Positions 8,573 through 14,471 of a stretch of 18,848 nucleotides of DNA are shown here, piece after piece. The notes below the pieces were generated by a model, which was not told the DNA's origin, did not search any database, and saw nothing but the letters and a program-made list of their open reading frames with translations. Location of the stretch: assembly GCA_016210805.1 (NCBI GenBank), contig JACQTL010000275.1, forward strand, positions 1 through 18,848, given 5' to 3'. A program made the position numbers and the translations under genes. Every line of letters begins with the position of its first letter. Within the stretch, counting starts at the first letter, position 1. Origin of the DNA: Actinomycetota bacterium. GTDB taxonomy: Bacteria; Actinomycetota; UBA4738; G016210805.

Positions 8573-8964
8573 AACCGGCCGGGACCTCCCGGGGGAGCCG
8601 GACGGGCGGAGGCGGCGATCCGGTCGTCGCTCTCGCGGAAGCTCCGGTAGGCCGCGGCGGGGTCCCATCCGGCCTGTCCGGTGACCCCCGGCACCACCCG
8701 GGCGACAAGGCCGGCCTCGGCGGCCCGGGTCAGCGCGGCCGCCCGGAACCACTGGAGGCTGCCGGGCTGGAGCACGGACACCCCCCGCGAGCCGAGCGAC
8801 CGGAGGGAGGCGTCGTCGACCACGACGGGCGCCGGCCGGAAGAGCCGGGCGATGGCCTCCCGGACTCCGTCGTCGTCGGCCTCCACGGCGGCCCGGCGCC
8901 CGTCCCAGGCGGCGACGCCGGCGACGGTGTCGGGATCGTCCGATCTGTAGAACTCGACCCTCAT
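8569..8964 (-). CDS. Hypothetical protein, 131 aa, DxAxAYRSF-type
   Basis: I do not recognise a named family. The start is the ATG at 8964, where a TACGCT -10 box lies 8 nt upstream on the minus strand. The protein opens MRVEFYRSDDPDTVAGVAAW then DGRRAAVEADDDGV, a strand-rich start, and continues with an acidic/helical stretch, PVVVDD (46-51), VLQPGSLQWFRAAA (64-77), and GWDPAAAYRSF (99-109). There is no signal peptide, membrane segment, or cysteine/histidine metal motif. Coherent amphipathic structure, few low-complexity runs and a good promoter argue it is real. It converges on adnB, sharing the palindromic CTAG as both stop codons, and diverges from the Crp-like gene. Neighbours do not suggest a function. 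Confidence 0.6.
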   Translation of the reverse strand: MRVEFYRSDDPDTVAGVAAWDGRRAAVEADDDGVREAIARLFRPAPVVVDDASLRSLGSRGVSVLQPGSLQWFRAAALTRAAEAGLVARVVPGVTGQAGWDPAAAYRSFRESDDRIAASARPAPPGGPGRF

Positions 8965-8972
8965 CGCGACGG

Positions 8973-8978
8973 AGCGTA
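8973..8978 (-). promoter_or_regulatory. -10 box of the 131-aa hypothetical gene (leaderless)
   Basis: On the minus strand TACGCT stands 8 nt before the ATG at 8964, preceded by TTGG. There is no Shine-Dalgarno sequence. The site lies in the divergent region shared with the Crp-like regulator. Confidence 0.4.
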
Positions 8979-9027
8979 CCAACCGGCGCTCCGGGCCGCC
9001 CGGGCGGGGCGCGCACCCCTGCTGGAG

Positions 9028-9630
9028 GTGGGTCCCGGAGCGACCGTGTTCCTCCCGGGACAGGAGGCGGGATCGGTCTACGTGGTCGAGTCCGGCGCGG
9101 TGGTCCTCGGCCTGCTCGCCCCGGACGGCCGCCAGGCCGCGCTCTCGGTCGTGGAAGCCGGCGGGGTCCTCGGTGAGGAGGCCGCCGGGCCGGGCGGCAC
9201 GTACGCCACGATGGCCTGGTCCCCAGGCGGCGCACGCCTGTGGCGGATCCCGGCCGGCGCCCTCGGCGAGCCCGGGGTCGCCTCCCCCCTGGCCGGGGCC
9301 CTCCTCCGGGCCCTGGCCGCCCGCCGGCGGACCGAGGCGGCATGGATCTCCCGCGCCCTCTTCTCGGGGGCGGGCGACCGGGTGTCCGAGACCGTCGCGG
9401 CCCTGGAGGGCTCCGGGGTTCGCCCCACCCAGGCCGAGGTGGCCAGGGTCGCCGGGGTCAGCCGCGAGACGGTCAGCCGGTCCCTGGCCCGGATGCGCCG
9501 GAGGGCTCGTCCCCTGGCCCCGTCCCCGGGCGAGGAGGGGGCTCCTGGAGGACGCCCAGGGTGCACGACCGGCACAGGCGCGAGCTCGGCAGGGCCGGGC
9601 GCCCGCACCGGCTGCACGGATGCGCGCTGA
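9028..9630 (+). CDS. Crp/Fnr-family transcriptional regulator (start uncertain)
   Basis: The product has about 200 residues from GTG 9028. Homology-like sequence begins further upstream (PLLEVGPGATVFLPGQEAG), and coding may reach back to about 8965, where no standard start codon exists. Residues ~1-90 are a cyclic-nucleotide-binding-type beta-roll: FLPGQEAGSVYVVESGAVVL, then GVLGEE (46-51). The arginine that normally contacts the cyclic phosphate is missing (GGTYATMA in place of PRxAT). There is no Fnr cysteine cluster. R132-R158 is the helix-turn-helix: RPTQAEVARVAGVSRETVSR then SLARMRR. The last ~40 residues are low-complexity and run antisense over the MBL zinc ribbon. In Mycobacterium tuberculosis crp (Rv3676) faces an MBL gene (Rv3677c) in the same convergent order, which supports a conserved neighbourhood. 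It is probably a DNA-binding regulator not controlled by cAMP. Confidence 0.72.
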   Translation: MGPGATVFLPGQEAGSVYVVESGAVVLGLLAPDGRQAALSVVEAGGVLGEEAAGPGGTYATMAWSPGGARLWRIPAGALGEPGVASPLAGALLRALAARRRTEAAWISRALFSGAGDRVSETVAALEGSGVRPTQAEVARVAGVSRETVSRSLARMRRRARPLAPSPGEEGAPGGRPGCTTGTGASSAGPGARTGCTDAR

Positions 9631-10399
9631 CCAGGGCGTAGCGGGCCGTCTCGCCCCATCCGCTGTGTGCGACCCGATCCTCTCGCTCGAGCTTCTGGAG
9701 GTGGGCGAGCACCGAGCGGGCGGCAACCGGGTGCAGCTCGGCGGGCTGGTCGGCGTAGATCCTGGGAACCAGCTCGGCCGGCGTCGCCGGGCCGTCCCGG
9801 AGCCCGGCCAGGACCTGTTCCTCGCGCATGGCCCGGTGGGCCAGGTACTCCTCGATCTTGCCGACCCCGTCGAACACGGCGGGCCCGTGCCCCGGATAGA
9901 TCGTGCGGGGGGCGAGCTCCCGCATGCGCCGGAGCGACCGCAGGTACGCGGCCAGGTCCCCCTCCGGAGGGTCGATCACGCTGGTCCCCCGGCCCAGCAC
10001 GGCGTCGCCCGTGAACAGGGCGCCCTCCTCGGGCGCGTGCAGCACCACGTGGTCGGTGGTGTGGCCCGGGGCGTGCACGGCCACGAGGCGCCCCCCGCCG
10101 GCCTCGATCTCGGTGCCGTCGGCCAGCCCCACCTCGCCCCCGGCCGGCCGGAAGGCCAGCACCGGCGCGCCGGCCGCCTCGGCCAGGCGGGCGGCCCCGG
10201 GCGCGTGATCCGGGTGGTGGTGGGTGAGGACTATCGCCGAGACCTCCCCCGCCTCGTCGAGCACCGCCAGCAGGTGGCCGGCGTCGTCGGGGCCCGGGTC
10301 GATCACCACGGCCGGGTCCCGGCCGACCACCCAGGTGTTCGTGCCCTCCAGGGTGAACATCCCGGGGTTGGGAGCCAGGACCCGGACGATGCGGAGCAC
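9473..10399 (-). CDS. MBL-fold hydrolase (LACTB2-like) with winged-helix and C-terminal zinc ribbon
   Basis: The 308-residue product starts at GTG 10399, directly after the Nudix stop codon (0-nt gap), so the two are co-transcribed and probably translationally coupled. The metallo-beta-lactamase core has H60-x-H62-x-D64-H65 (THHHPDHAPG), H113 (PGHT), D132 (FTGDAVLGRG) and H171 (YPGHGP), a complete two-zinc site. Residues ~195-250 form the winged-helix common in the LACTB2/BLACT_WH group, some of which cut single-stranded RNA. C262-x2-C265-x10-C276-x2-C279 (HPCSRCGRP ... RLCRSC) is an added zinc ribbon, suggesting nucleic-acid or protein binding. The tail after residue 282 is low-complexity. 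The substrate cannot be fixed: RNA, thioester or another ester are all possible. Confidence 0.85.
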   Translation of the reverse strand: MLRIVRVLAPNPGMFTLEGTNTWVVGRDPAVVIDPGPDDAGHLLAVLDEAGEVSAIVLTHHHPDHAPGAARLAEAAGAPVLAFRPAGGEVGLADGTEIEAGGGRLVAVHAPGHTTDHVVLHAPEEGALFTGDAVLGRGTSVIDPPEGDLAAYLRSLRRMRELAPRTIYPGHGPAVFDGVGKIEEYLAHRAMREEQVLAGLRDGPATPAELVPRIYADQPAELHPVAARSVLAHLQKLEREDRVAHSGWGETARYALVSAHPCSRCGRPALPSSRLCRSCTLGVLQEPPPRPGTGPGDEPSGASGPGTG

Positions 10400-11062
10400 C
10401 TAGGACCCCCCGGCTTCCGCCCGAGGCGGCGGGCCCCGGTCGGTCCCGGGAGCGGGGGCCTGCTCGACCCGGAGGCCCAGCACGTCGTCGACGGAGCCGC
10501 ACCCCCGGAGGGCCTCGAGGGTCTTGAGGGTCGGCCAGGCCAGCGGGGCCTCCCCCCGGCGGAACGCCTCCAGGAGGTCGCCCGGGGTGGACCACCATGC
10601 CCGCCCGATCTCGGTGCCGTCGGGCGAGGGCTCCAGCCCCCGGGGGGCGGCCGCGGCGAAGAACCGGGCGTCGAACCGGGTCGGGAGGATATCGGGCGCG
10701 ACCCACCGGGCGATCTCGGGGATCGCCGCCGGGTCGGGAGGCCAGGCGTCGACGGCCCCCAGGGCTCCCCGGACGTCCCCAACGGCCCGCAGCCCCCGAC
10801 CCGTGAGGGCCAGCGAGGCCTCCTCGGCCAGCTCCCGGACGGCGCAGGCCCTGGCGGCTTCCTCCTCGGTGCCGAACCACCGTCGGGCCAGGGCCCGGTC
10901 GCCCGCGTCGAGGGTCCCGCCCGGGAAGACGACGAAGCCGGGGAGCACCCCGGCCCCCGGGGCTCGCTCCAGGGCCAGGATCTCGACCCCGGCCCCCGAG
11001 CCCGCGGCGGCCCCTCGGGCCACCACGAGCGTGGCTGCGGGTCGGAGGGGGGCCGGTTCCAT
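10400..11062 (-). CDS. Nudix hydrolase, NUDT19-like
   Basis: The 220-residue product starts at ATG 11062, chosen over GTG 11080 because CACAAT lies 6 nt upstream as a -10 box. It opens with a Nudix strand (PAATLVVARG... VEILALERAPGAGVLPGFVV) followed by FPGGTLDAGDR. The Nudix helix is ACAVRELAEEASL, with an insertion of about 20 residues between the GG and the REUxEE segment and serine where the usual glycine stands. That split box and the PTRFDARFF element are typical of the NUDT19/RP2 group, whose characterised members hydrolyse CoA derivatives or related nucleoside diphosphate compounds. The protein is cytoplasmic with no membrane segments. It forms an operon with the downstream MBL hydrolase. 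CoA or acyl-CoA is the favoured substrate by family only; the sequence does not prove it. Confidence 0.82.
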   Translation of the reverse strand: MEPAPLRPAATLVVARGAAAGSGAGVEILALERAPGAGVLPGFVVFPGGTLDAGDRALARRWFGTEEEAARACAVRELAEEASLALTGRGLRAVGDVRGALGAVDAWPPDPAAIPEIARWVAPDILPTRFDARFFAAAAPRGLEPSPDGTEIGRAWWSTPGDLLEAFRRGEAPLAWPTLKTLEALRGCGSVDDVLGLRVEQAPAPGTDRGPPPRAEAGGS

Positions 11063-11068
11063 GGCCCG

Positions 11069-11074
11069 ATTGTG
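11069..11074 (-). promoter_or_regulatory. Possible -10 box of the Nudix-MBL operon
   Basis: CACAAT on the minus strand lies 6 nt before ATG 11062. It keeps the A at position 2 and final AAT-like end, at the same spacing as the other leaderless starts in this window. It lacks the leading T, so confidence is modest. Confidence 0.35.
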
Positions 11075-11112
11075 GAGCACCGGCGAGCGGGGCGACCAGC
11101 CCGGGCCGGGAC

Positions 11113-11127
11113 GGGCCCGCCGGGCCC
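11113..11127 (-). terminator. Possible GC hairpin downstream of arsI
   Basis: GGGCCC, GCC loop, GGGCCC gives a 6-bp stem about 10 nt after the arsI stop. No T-tract follows. Each arm is itself a palindrome, so other pairings are possible. Confidence 0.25.
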
Positions 11128-11137
11128 TGGGACGGGC

Positions 11138-11557
11138 TCAGCAGCAGGCCACGGCGTCCATCCGGGTCGGGGAATCCCCGAGGACCGTGTAGACCTCCCA
11201 TGGGGCCCCGTCCGGGTCCCTGACCCAGACCTTGTCCTGGATCGCGTAGCAGCAGTCCACGCCCTGCTCCTCACGGGTGGCCAGGCCCCGATCGGCGAGG
11301 CGCCCCGCCGCGGCCCGGACCTCGTCGCCCGATCCGACCTCAACGCCGAGGTGGTTCAGGGTCCCTCCCCGGCCCTCCCCCTCGATCAGCACGAGCTTGA
11401 GGGGCGGGTCCGCGATCGCGAAGTTCGCGTAGCCCGGCCGGCGCTTGGCCGGCAAGGCCTCGAACAGCCGCGAGTAGAACTCCACCGCCGCGTCGAGATC
11501 CTCGACGTTCAGCGCCAGTTGAACCCGGCCGGTGTCCACCGTGGAAGCCTCCTTCAT
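11138..11557 (-). CDS. arsI: ArsI/CadI-type VOC-fold dioxygenase (C-As lyase)
   Basis: The 139-residue product matches the ArsI/CadI glyoxalase-fold family: RVQLALNVEDLDAAVEFYSR, then PAKRRPGYANFAIADPPLKL, then GTLNHLGVEV and CCYAIQDKVWVRDPDG, WEVYTVL. ArsI cleaves the carbon-arsenic bond of trivalent organoarsenicals with Fe(II) and O2. The expected metal ligands are Q13, H69 and E121, and the substrate-binding vicinal cysteines are C102-C103. The protein ends in another pair, C138-C139, often seen in the family. ATG 11557 is used because it places the conserved RVQLALNV strand at the usual distance from the N-terminus; an ATG at 11590 is possible. It is divergent from arsR with shared operators. 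CadI homologues respond to cadmium, so the inducer may be either metal. No arsenite pump lies in the window. Confidence 0.9.
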   Translation of the reverse strand: MKEASTVDTGRVQLALNVEDLDAAVEFYSRLFEALPAKRRPGYANFAIADPPLKLVLIEGEGRGGTLNHLGVEVGSGDEVRAAAGRLADRGLATREEQGVDCCYAIQDKVWVRDPDGAPWEVYTVLGDSPTRMDAVACC

Positions 11558-11574
11558 ATCGACGACGGTCGATA
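11557..11574. promoter_or_regulatory. Operator 1: 7-4-7 inverted repeat, probable ArsR site
   Basis: TATCGAC-GACG-GTCGATA is a perfect inverted repeat with 7-bp arms. It lies just downstream of the arsI -10 box and touches the arsI start codon. It shares its core ATCGAC-N4-GTC with operator 2. Confidence 0.6.
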
Positions 11575-11603
11575 ATCTTGCACAGGCCATCGACACATGT
11601 CAA
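11575..11603 (-). promoter_or_regulatory. arsI promoter
   Basis: On the minus strand a perfect TTGACA (plus 11598-11603) is followed after 17 bp by CAAGAT (plus 11575-11580). The -35 falls inside operator 2 and the transcription start falls in operator 1, so repressor binding would block it. Confidence 0.55.
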
Positions 11604-11606
11604 TAT
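11578..11606 (+). promoter_or_regulatory. arsR promoter, overlapping the arsI promoter face to face
   Basis: TTGCAC (11578-11583), a 17-bp spacer and CAATAT (11601-11606) precede ATG 11616 by 9 nt. Operator 2 covers the end of the spacer and most of the -10. The match to consensus is partial. Confidence 0.45.
11589..11604. promoter_or_regulatory. Operator 2: ATCGAC-N4-GTCAAT, probable ArsR site
   Basis: An inverted repeat with 6-bp arms and one mismatch, same core and spacer length as operator 1. The two centres are 31 bp apart, about three helical turns, so both sites face the same side of the DNA. Confidence 0.55.
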
Positions 11607-11615
11607 CTCCTCGTC

Positions 11616-12074
11616 ATGAAGCTGATCCAGGTCATCGACGAGGCCTGCTGCGCCCCCGTGCTCGAGGCGCCGCCCTCGCCCGAGGAGGCCGCCCGGCTGG
11701 CCGCCGCCCTCAGGGTGGTGGCCGATCCCGCGCGCCTGCGCCTGCTCGGGCTGATCGGGGCGCGCCCGGGCGGTGAGGCCTGCGTCTGCGACCTGACCGA
11801 GCCCCTGGGGCTGTCCCAGCCCACGGTCAGTCACCACCTGAAGGTCCTGCACGAGGCGGGCCTCCTCGACCGCGAGCGAAGGGGCAGCTGGGTCCACTAC
11901 CGGGTCCGCCCGGACCGGCTCCGCCCCCTGGCCGAGGCCCTCGGCGGGGGCCCGGCCAGCGCGCCCGGACCGCGGGCTCCCTCCGCCTCCCCCAGGGGGC
12001 GGCCCCGGGCTTCCCGGCCGCCCGGCAAGTGGCACGGGGCCCGGGACGCCAGCGAGCCGCCCGCCCCCTCGTGA
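11616..12074 (+). CDS. arsR: ArsR-family arsenic-responsive repressor (Corynebacterium-type Cys site)
   Basis: The 152-residue product starts at ATG 11616; the upstream in-frame extension would run through the operators. The winged helix spans ~25-110: AALRVVADPARLRLLGLI, recognition helices LSQPTVSHHLKVLHEAGLLD, wing RRGSWVHYRV. Candidate metal ligands are C11-C12 near the N-terminus plus C56 and C58 (EACVCDL). This layout resembles C. glutamicum ArsR, where C15, C16 and C55 bind As(III), combined with the classical CVC motif of E. coli-type ArsR. As(III) or Sb(III) binding would release DNA and derepress arsI and arsR. Residues ~110-152 are a Gly/Pro/Arg/Ser-rich tail of unknown use. It is divergent from arsI with two operator palindromes in the 58-bp gap. 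Confidence 0.9.
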   Translation: MKLIQVIDEACCAPVLEAPPSPEEAARLAAALRVVADPARLRLLGLIGARPGGEACVCDLTEPLGLSQPTVSHHLKVLHEAGLLDRERRGSWVHYRVRPDRLRPLAEALGGGPASAPGPRAPSASPRGRPRASRPPGKWHGARDASEPPAPS

Positions 12075-12087
12075 TCCGTCGTTGCCG

Positions 12088-12093
12088 TAGCGT
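12088..12093 (+). promoter_or_regulatory. -10 box of the MidA-type gene (leaderless)
   Basis: TAGCGT stands 6 nt before GTG 12100 and no Shine-Dalgarno sequence is present. It separates this gene's transcription from arsR just upstream. Confidence 0.5.
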
Positions 12094-12099
12094 TGCGGC

Positions 12100-13182
12100 G
12101 TGAGCGACCTGCCGGCCCAGGCGATCCGGGCGGCCATCTCCCTTCGGGGGCCCATCTCCTTCGCGGAGTTCATGGACATCGCCCTTTACGGACCGGGGGG
12201 GTTCTACGAGCGCCCCCCCGTGGGGGAGGCCGGCCACTTCGTGACCAGCCCCCACGTCCACCCCGTGTTCGCCGAGCTGCTGGCCCGGGGCATCCGGGAT
12301 CTGTGGGAGGCCATGGGGGCTCCCGACCCCCTCCGGATCCTCGAGCTGGGGGCCGGCGACGGGACCCTGGCCTCCGGGCTACTCGAGGCCCTGCCCGGGG
12401 TCCCGGTCGACTACGTCGCCGTGGAGCGCTCCCCCGGGGCCCGCGCGTCCCTGGCGGCGTTGCCCGTGCGCGTCCTCGAGCGCGTGGAGGACGCCGGGGC
12501 CGGCCTCCAGGGGGCGGTCCTGGCCAACGAGCTCCTCGACAACCTGCCCTTCCACCGGGTCCGGGGGTCGGGCCGGGCCGGTGAGGGTCCGGTGGAGGTC
12601 CTGGTGGACGCCGAGGGCGACCGCTTCGTCGAGGTCGAGACCCCCTGTCCCCCCGAGCTCGCGGCGGCCGCCGGATCGCTCCGGCCGGGCCAGGAGGCCG
12701 CCGTGTCCCCGGGAGCTCGGGAACTGGTCCGGCGACTGGCCGGGCAGCTCGAGCGGGGCTACGCCCTCCTGATCGATTACGGGGACGCCTCGGGGCAGCC
12801 GGCGGGCCCGGTCCACGGGTACAGCCGCCACCGGCTGGTCGCGGAGGTCCTGGAGCACCCGGGAGCCTCGGACATCACGGCTGCCGTGGACTTCGCCGCC
12901 CTGGTCGAGACCGCGGCCGGGCATGGGCTCGAGGCCCACGGCCCCGCCACCCAGCGGGACGTCCTCCTGGCGCTGGGCTACGGGGACTGGGCCACGGCCC
13001 AGCGCTCCACCCAGGCCGCGCACCTGGGGGAGGGCCGTGGGGCGGAGGCGGTGCGGCTGTGGGCCGCCAGGAGCCGGGCCTCACTGCTCGTGGAGGGGTC
13101 CGGCCTCGGGGCGCTGCGGTGGCTCCTCCTGGCCACCCCCGGCCTCCCGGCCCCGGCCTGGCTGGCCCCCGCTCCCGACTGA
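12100..13182 (+). CDS. SAM-dependent methyltransferase, MidA/NDUFAF7 family (COG1565)
   Basis: The 360-residue product shows the family signature: SFAEFMDIALYGPGGFY (20-36), HFVTSPHVHPVFAELLA, the SAM-binding ELGAGDG loop (82-88), the acidic strand VDYVAVERS, ANELLDNLPFHRV around N143-E144 and D147, and LLIDYGD. Human NDUFAF7 symmetrically dimethylates an arginine of complex I subunit NDUFS2 (49 kDa, NuoD homologue) and is needed for complex I assembly. Here the gene converges on nuoD with a 30-bp gap, and that NuoD has the matching arginine (R76). By inference this enzyme methylates NuoD in the cytoplasm during complex I assembly. GTG 12100 is chosen for its -10 box 6 nt upstream. The family call is firm; the substrate is inferred. 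Confidence 0.88.
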   Translation: MSDLPAQAIRAAISLRGPISFAEFMDIALYGPGGFYERPPVGEAGHFVTSPHVHPVFAELLARGIRDLWEAMGAPDPLRILELGAGDGTLASGLLEALPGVPVDYVAVERSPGARASLAALPVRVLERVEDAGAGLQGAVLANELLDNLPFHRVRGSGRAGEGPVEVLVDAEGDRFVEVETPCPPELAAAAGSLRPGQEAAVSPGARELVRRLAGQLERGYALLIDYGDASGQPAGPVHGYSRHRLVAEVLEHPGASDITAAVDFAALVETAAGHGLEAHGPATQRDVLLALGYGDWATAQRSTQAAHLGEGRGAEAVRLWAARSRASLLVEGSGLGALRWLLLATPGLPAPAWLAPAPD

Positions 13183-13212
13183 CCGCGGGGCGGTGGCGGC
13201 GGCCGGTCCGCC

Positions 13213-14406
13213 CTACTTGTCGACGTCGCCGACCACGAAGAAGACGCTGCCCAGGATGGCGATGAGGTCCGGGAGCAGGTTCCCGGGGAGCATGGCCGGC
13301 AGCACGCTGACGTTGTTGAACGACGCCGTGCGCATCCGCAGCCGATAGGGAAACTTGCGGCCGTCGCCCACCAGGTAGTAGCCCATCAGCCCCAGCGGGT
13401 TCTCCGTCCTCACGTACACCTCGCCCTCCGGGAGCTTGATGTTCTTGGGGAGCTTCTCGGCGATGTAGGACCCCGGCGGGATCCGGTCCATGCACTGCTC
13501 GATGATCTTGCAGGACTCCCACATGCGCTGGACGAGGACCCAGAGCCGGTCGTAGCAGTCCCCGGTCTTGCCGATGGGGACCTCGAACTCCACCTCGCCG
13601 TACTTCTCGTACGGCTCGTCCTTGCGGGGGTCCATCGGGACCCCCGAGGCCTGGAGGACCGGGCCCGAGCACCCGTACGCGGTGGCCACCTGGGGGGGGA
13701 GGACGCCCACGTTCTTCGTCCGGGCGTGGATGATCTCGTTGCCCATGATCAGGTTCTCGAAGTCCCGGAGCTTCCGGCGAACCCAGCCGAGGACCTCGGC
13801 GGACCGCTCCAGGAACCCCCTGGGCAGGTCGTCCTTCAGCCCCCCCACCCGCGCGTAGGAGTGGTGCATCCGGGCGCCGGTGGCCGCCTCCATCAGCCCC
13901 TGGATCATCTCCCGCTCCCGGAAGGCGTAGAACATCGGCGTCATCGCGCCGAGCTCCAGCGGGAAGGAGCCGGTGAACATGAGGTGGTTCAGGATCCTGT
14001 TCCACTCGGCCATCATCGTGCGGATCCACTGGGCCCGGTCCGGGACCTCGATCCCGGCCAGGCGCTCCACGGCGATCACCCAGCCGAGCTCGTTGTTGAA
14101 CGCCGAGAGCCAGTCGTGCCGGTTCATGAGGACCAGCACCTGGCGGGGGTCTCGATGCTCGGCGAGCTTCTCAGCGGCCCGATGCATGTATCCGATCACC
14201 GGCTCGGCCCTGGCGATGACCTCGCCGTCGAGCTCCAGGACGATCCGGAGGACCCCGTGCGTGGAGGGATGCTGGGGCCCGATGTTGAGGGTCATCTCCT
14301 CGGTGCGGAGACCCCCCTCGGACTCGACGGCGATGTCGATCCCGCCGCCCCGCACCATCCACGCCTCGGTCTCGCGGCCGAACGCGACCCGTTCCCCGCC
14401 GTCCAC
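13213..14406 (-). CDS. nuoD: NADH-quinone oxidoreductase subunit D (49 kDa subunit), NuoD2-like
   Basis: The 397-residue product has the NuoD hallmarks: LNIGPQHPSTHGVLR (40-54), EPVIGYMHRAAEKLAEH (68-84), NRHDWLSAFNNELG, NRILNHLMFTGS, FYAFREREMI, RVGGLKDDLP, SGPVLQASGVPMDPRKDEPY, GYYLVGDGRKFPYRLRMR and VVGDVDK. It forms the quinone pocket and contacts cluster N2 with NuoB at the membrane arm junction. MHR and NRHDWLSAF resemble the second NuoD copy of actinobacteria such as Streptomyces rather than the main operon copy, from memory. It stands alone, with no nuoC or nuoE beside it, and has a possible -10 (CAGGAT) 6 nt before GTG 14406. The convergent neighbour is its probable methyltransferase, with R76 the candidate site. 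Confidence 0.93.
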   Translation of the reverse strand: MDGGERVAFGRETEAWMVRGGGIDIAVESEGGLRTEEMTLNIGPQHPSTHGVLRIVLELDGEVIARAEPVIGYMHRAAEKLAEHRDPRQVLVLMNRHDWLSAFNNELGWVIAVERLAGIEVPDRAQWIRTMMAEWNRILNHLMFTGSFPLELGAMTPMFYAFREREMIQGLMEAATGARMHHSYARVGGLKDDLPRGFLERSAEVLGWVRRKLRDFENLIMGNEIIHARTKNVGVLPPQVATAYGCSGPVLQASGVPMDPRKDEPYEKYGEVEFEVPIGKTGDCYDRLWVLVQRMWESCKIIEQCMDRIPPGSYIAEKLPKNIKLPEGEVYVRTENPLGLMGYYLVGDGRKFPYRLRMRTASFNNVSVLPAMLPGNLLPDLIAILGSVFFVVGDVDK

Positions 14407-14471
14407 GGCTCTATCCTGCCAGATGCGCCGTCCCCCCGCCGGGTGGCCCGGGCGGGGGCGAGCGGCGGGAG

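Noticed and set aside
5272..9027. A very long uninterrupted plus-strand frame reaching 9630
   Set aside because: It overlaps adnB in another frame and encodes Gly/Pro/Arg/Ala-rich sequence without domains. Stop codons are simply rare at this GC content. Only its last ~200 codons (the Crp-like gene) are real.
8965..9726. N-terminal extension of the 131-aa hypothetical protein to a start at 9726
   Set aside because: The added 254 residues run antisense to the Crp-like gene and are low-complexity; the ATG at 8964 has its own -10 box.
11532..11615. Upstream extension of ArsR to 11532
   Set aside because: It would translate through both operators and promoters and into the arsI gene; ATG 11616 sits right after the -10 box.
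13183..13212. A bidirectional terminator between the methyltransferase gene and nuoD
   Set aside because: Only a weak GGCGG...CCGCC pairing with no T-tracts on either strand; not above background for this composition.
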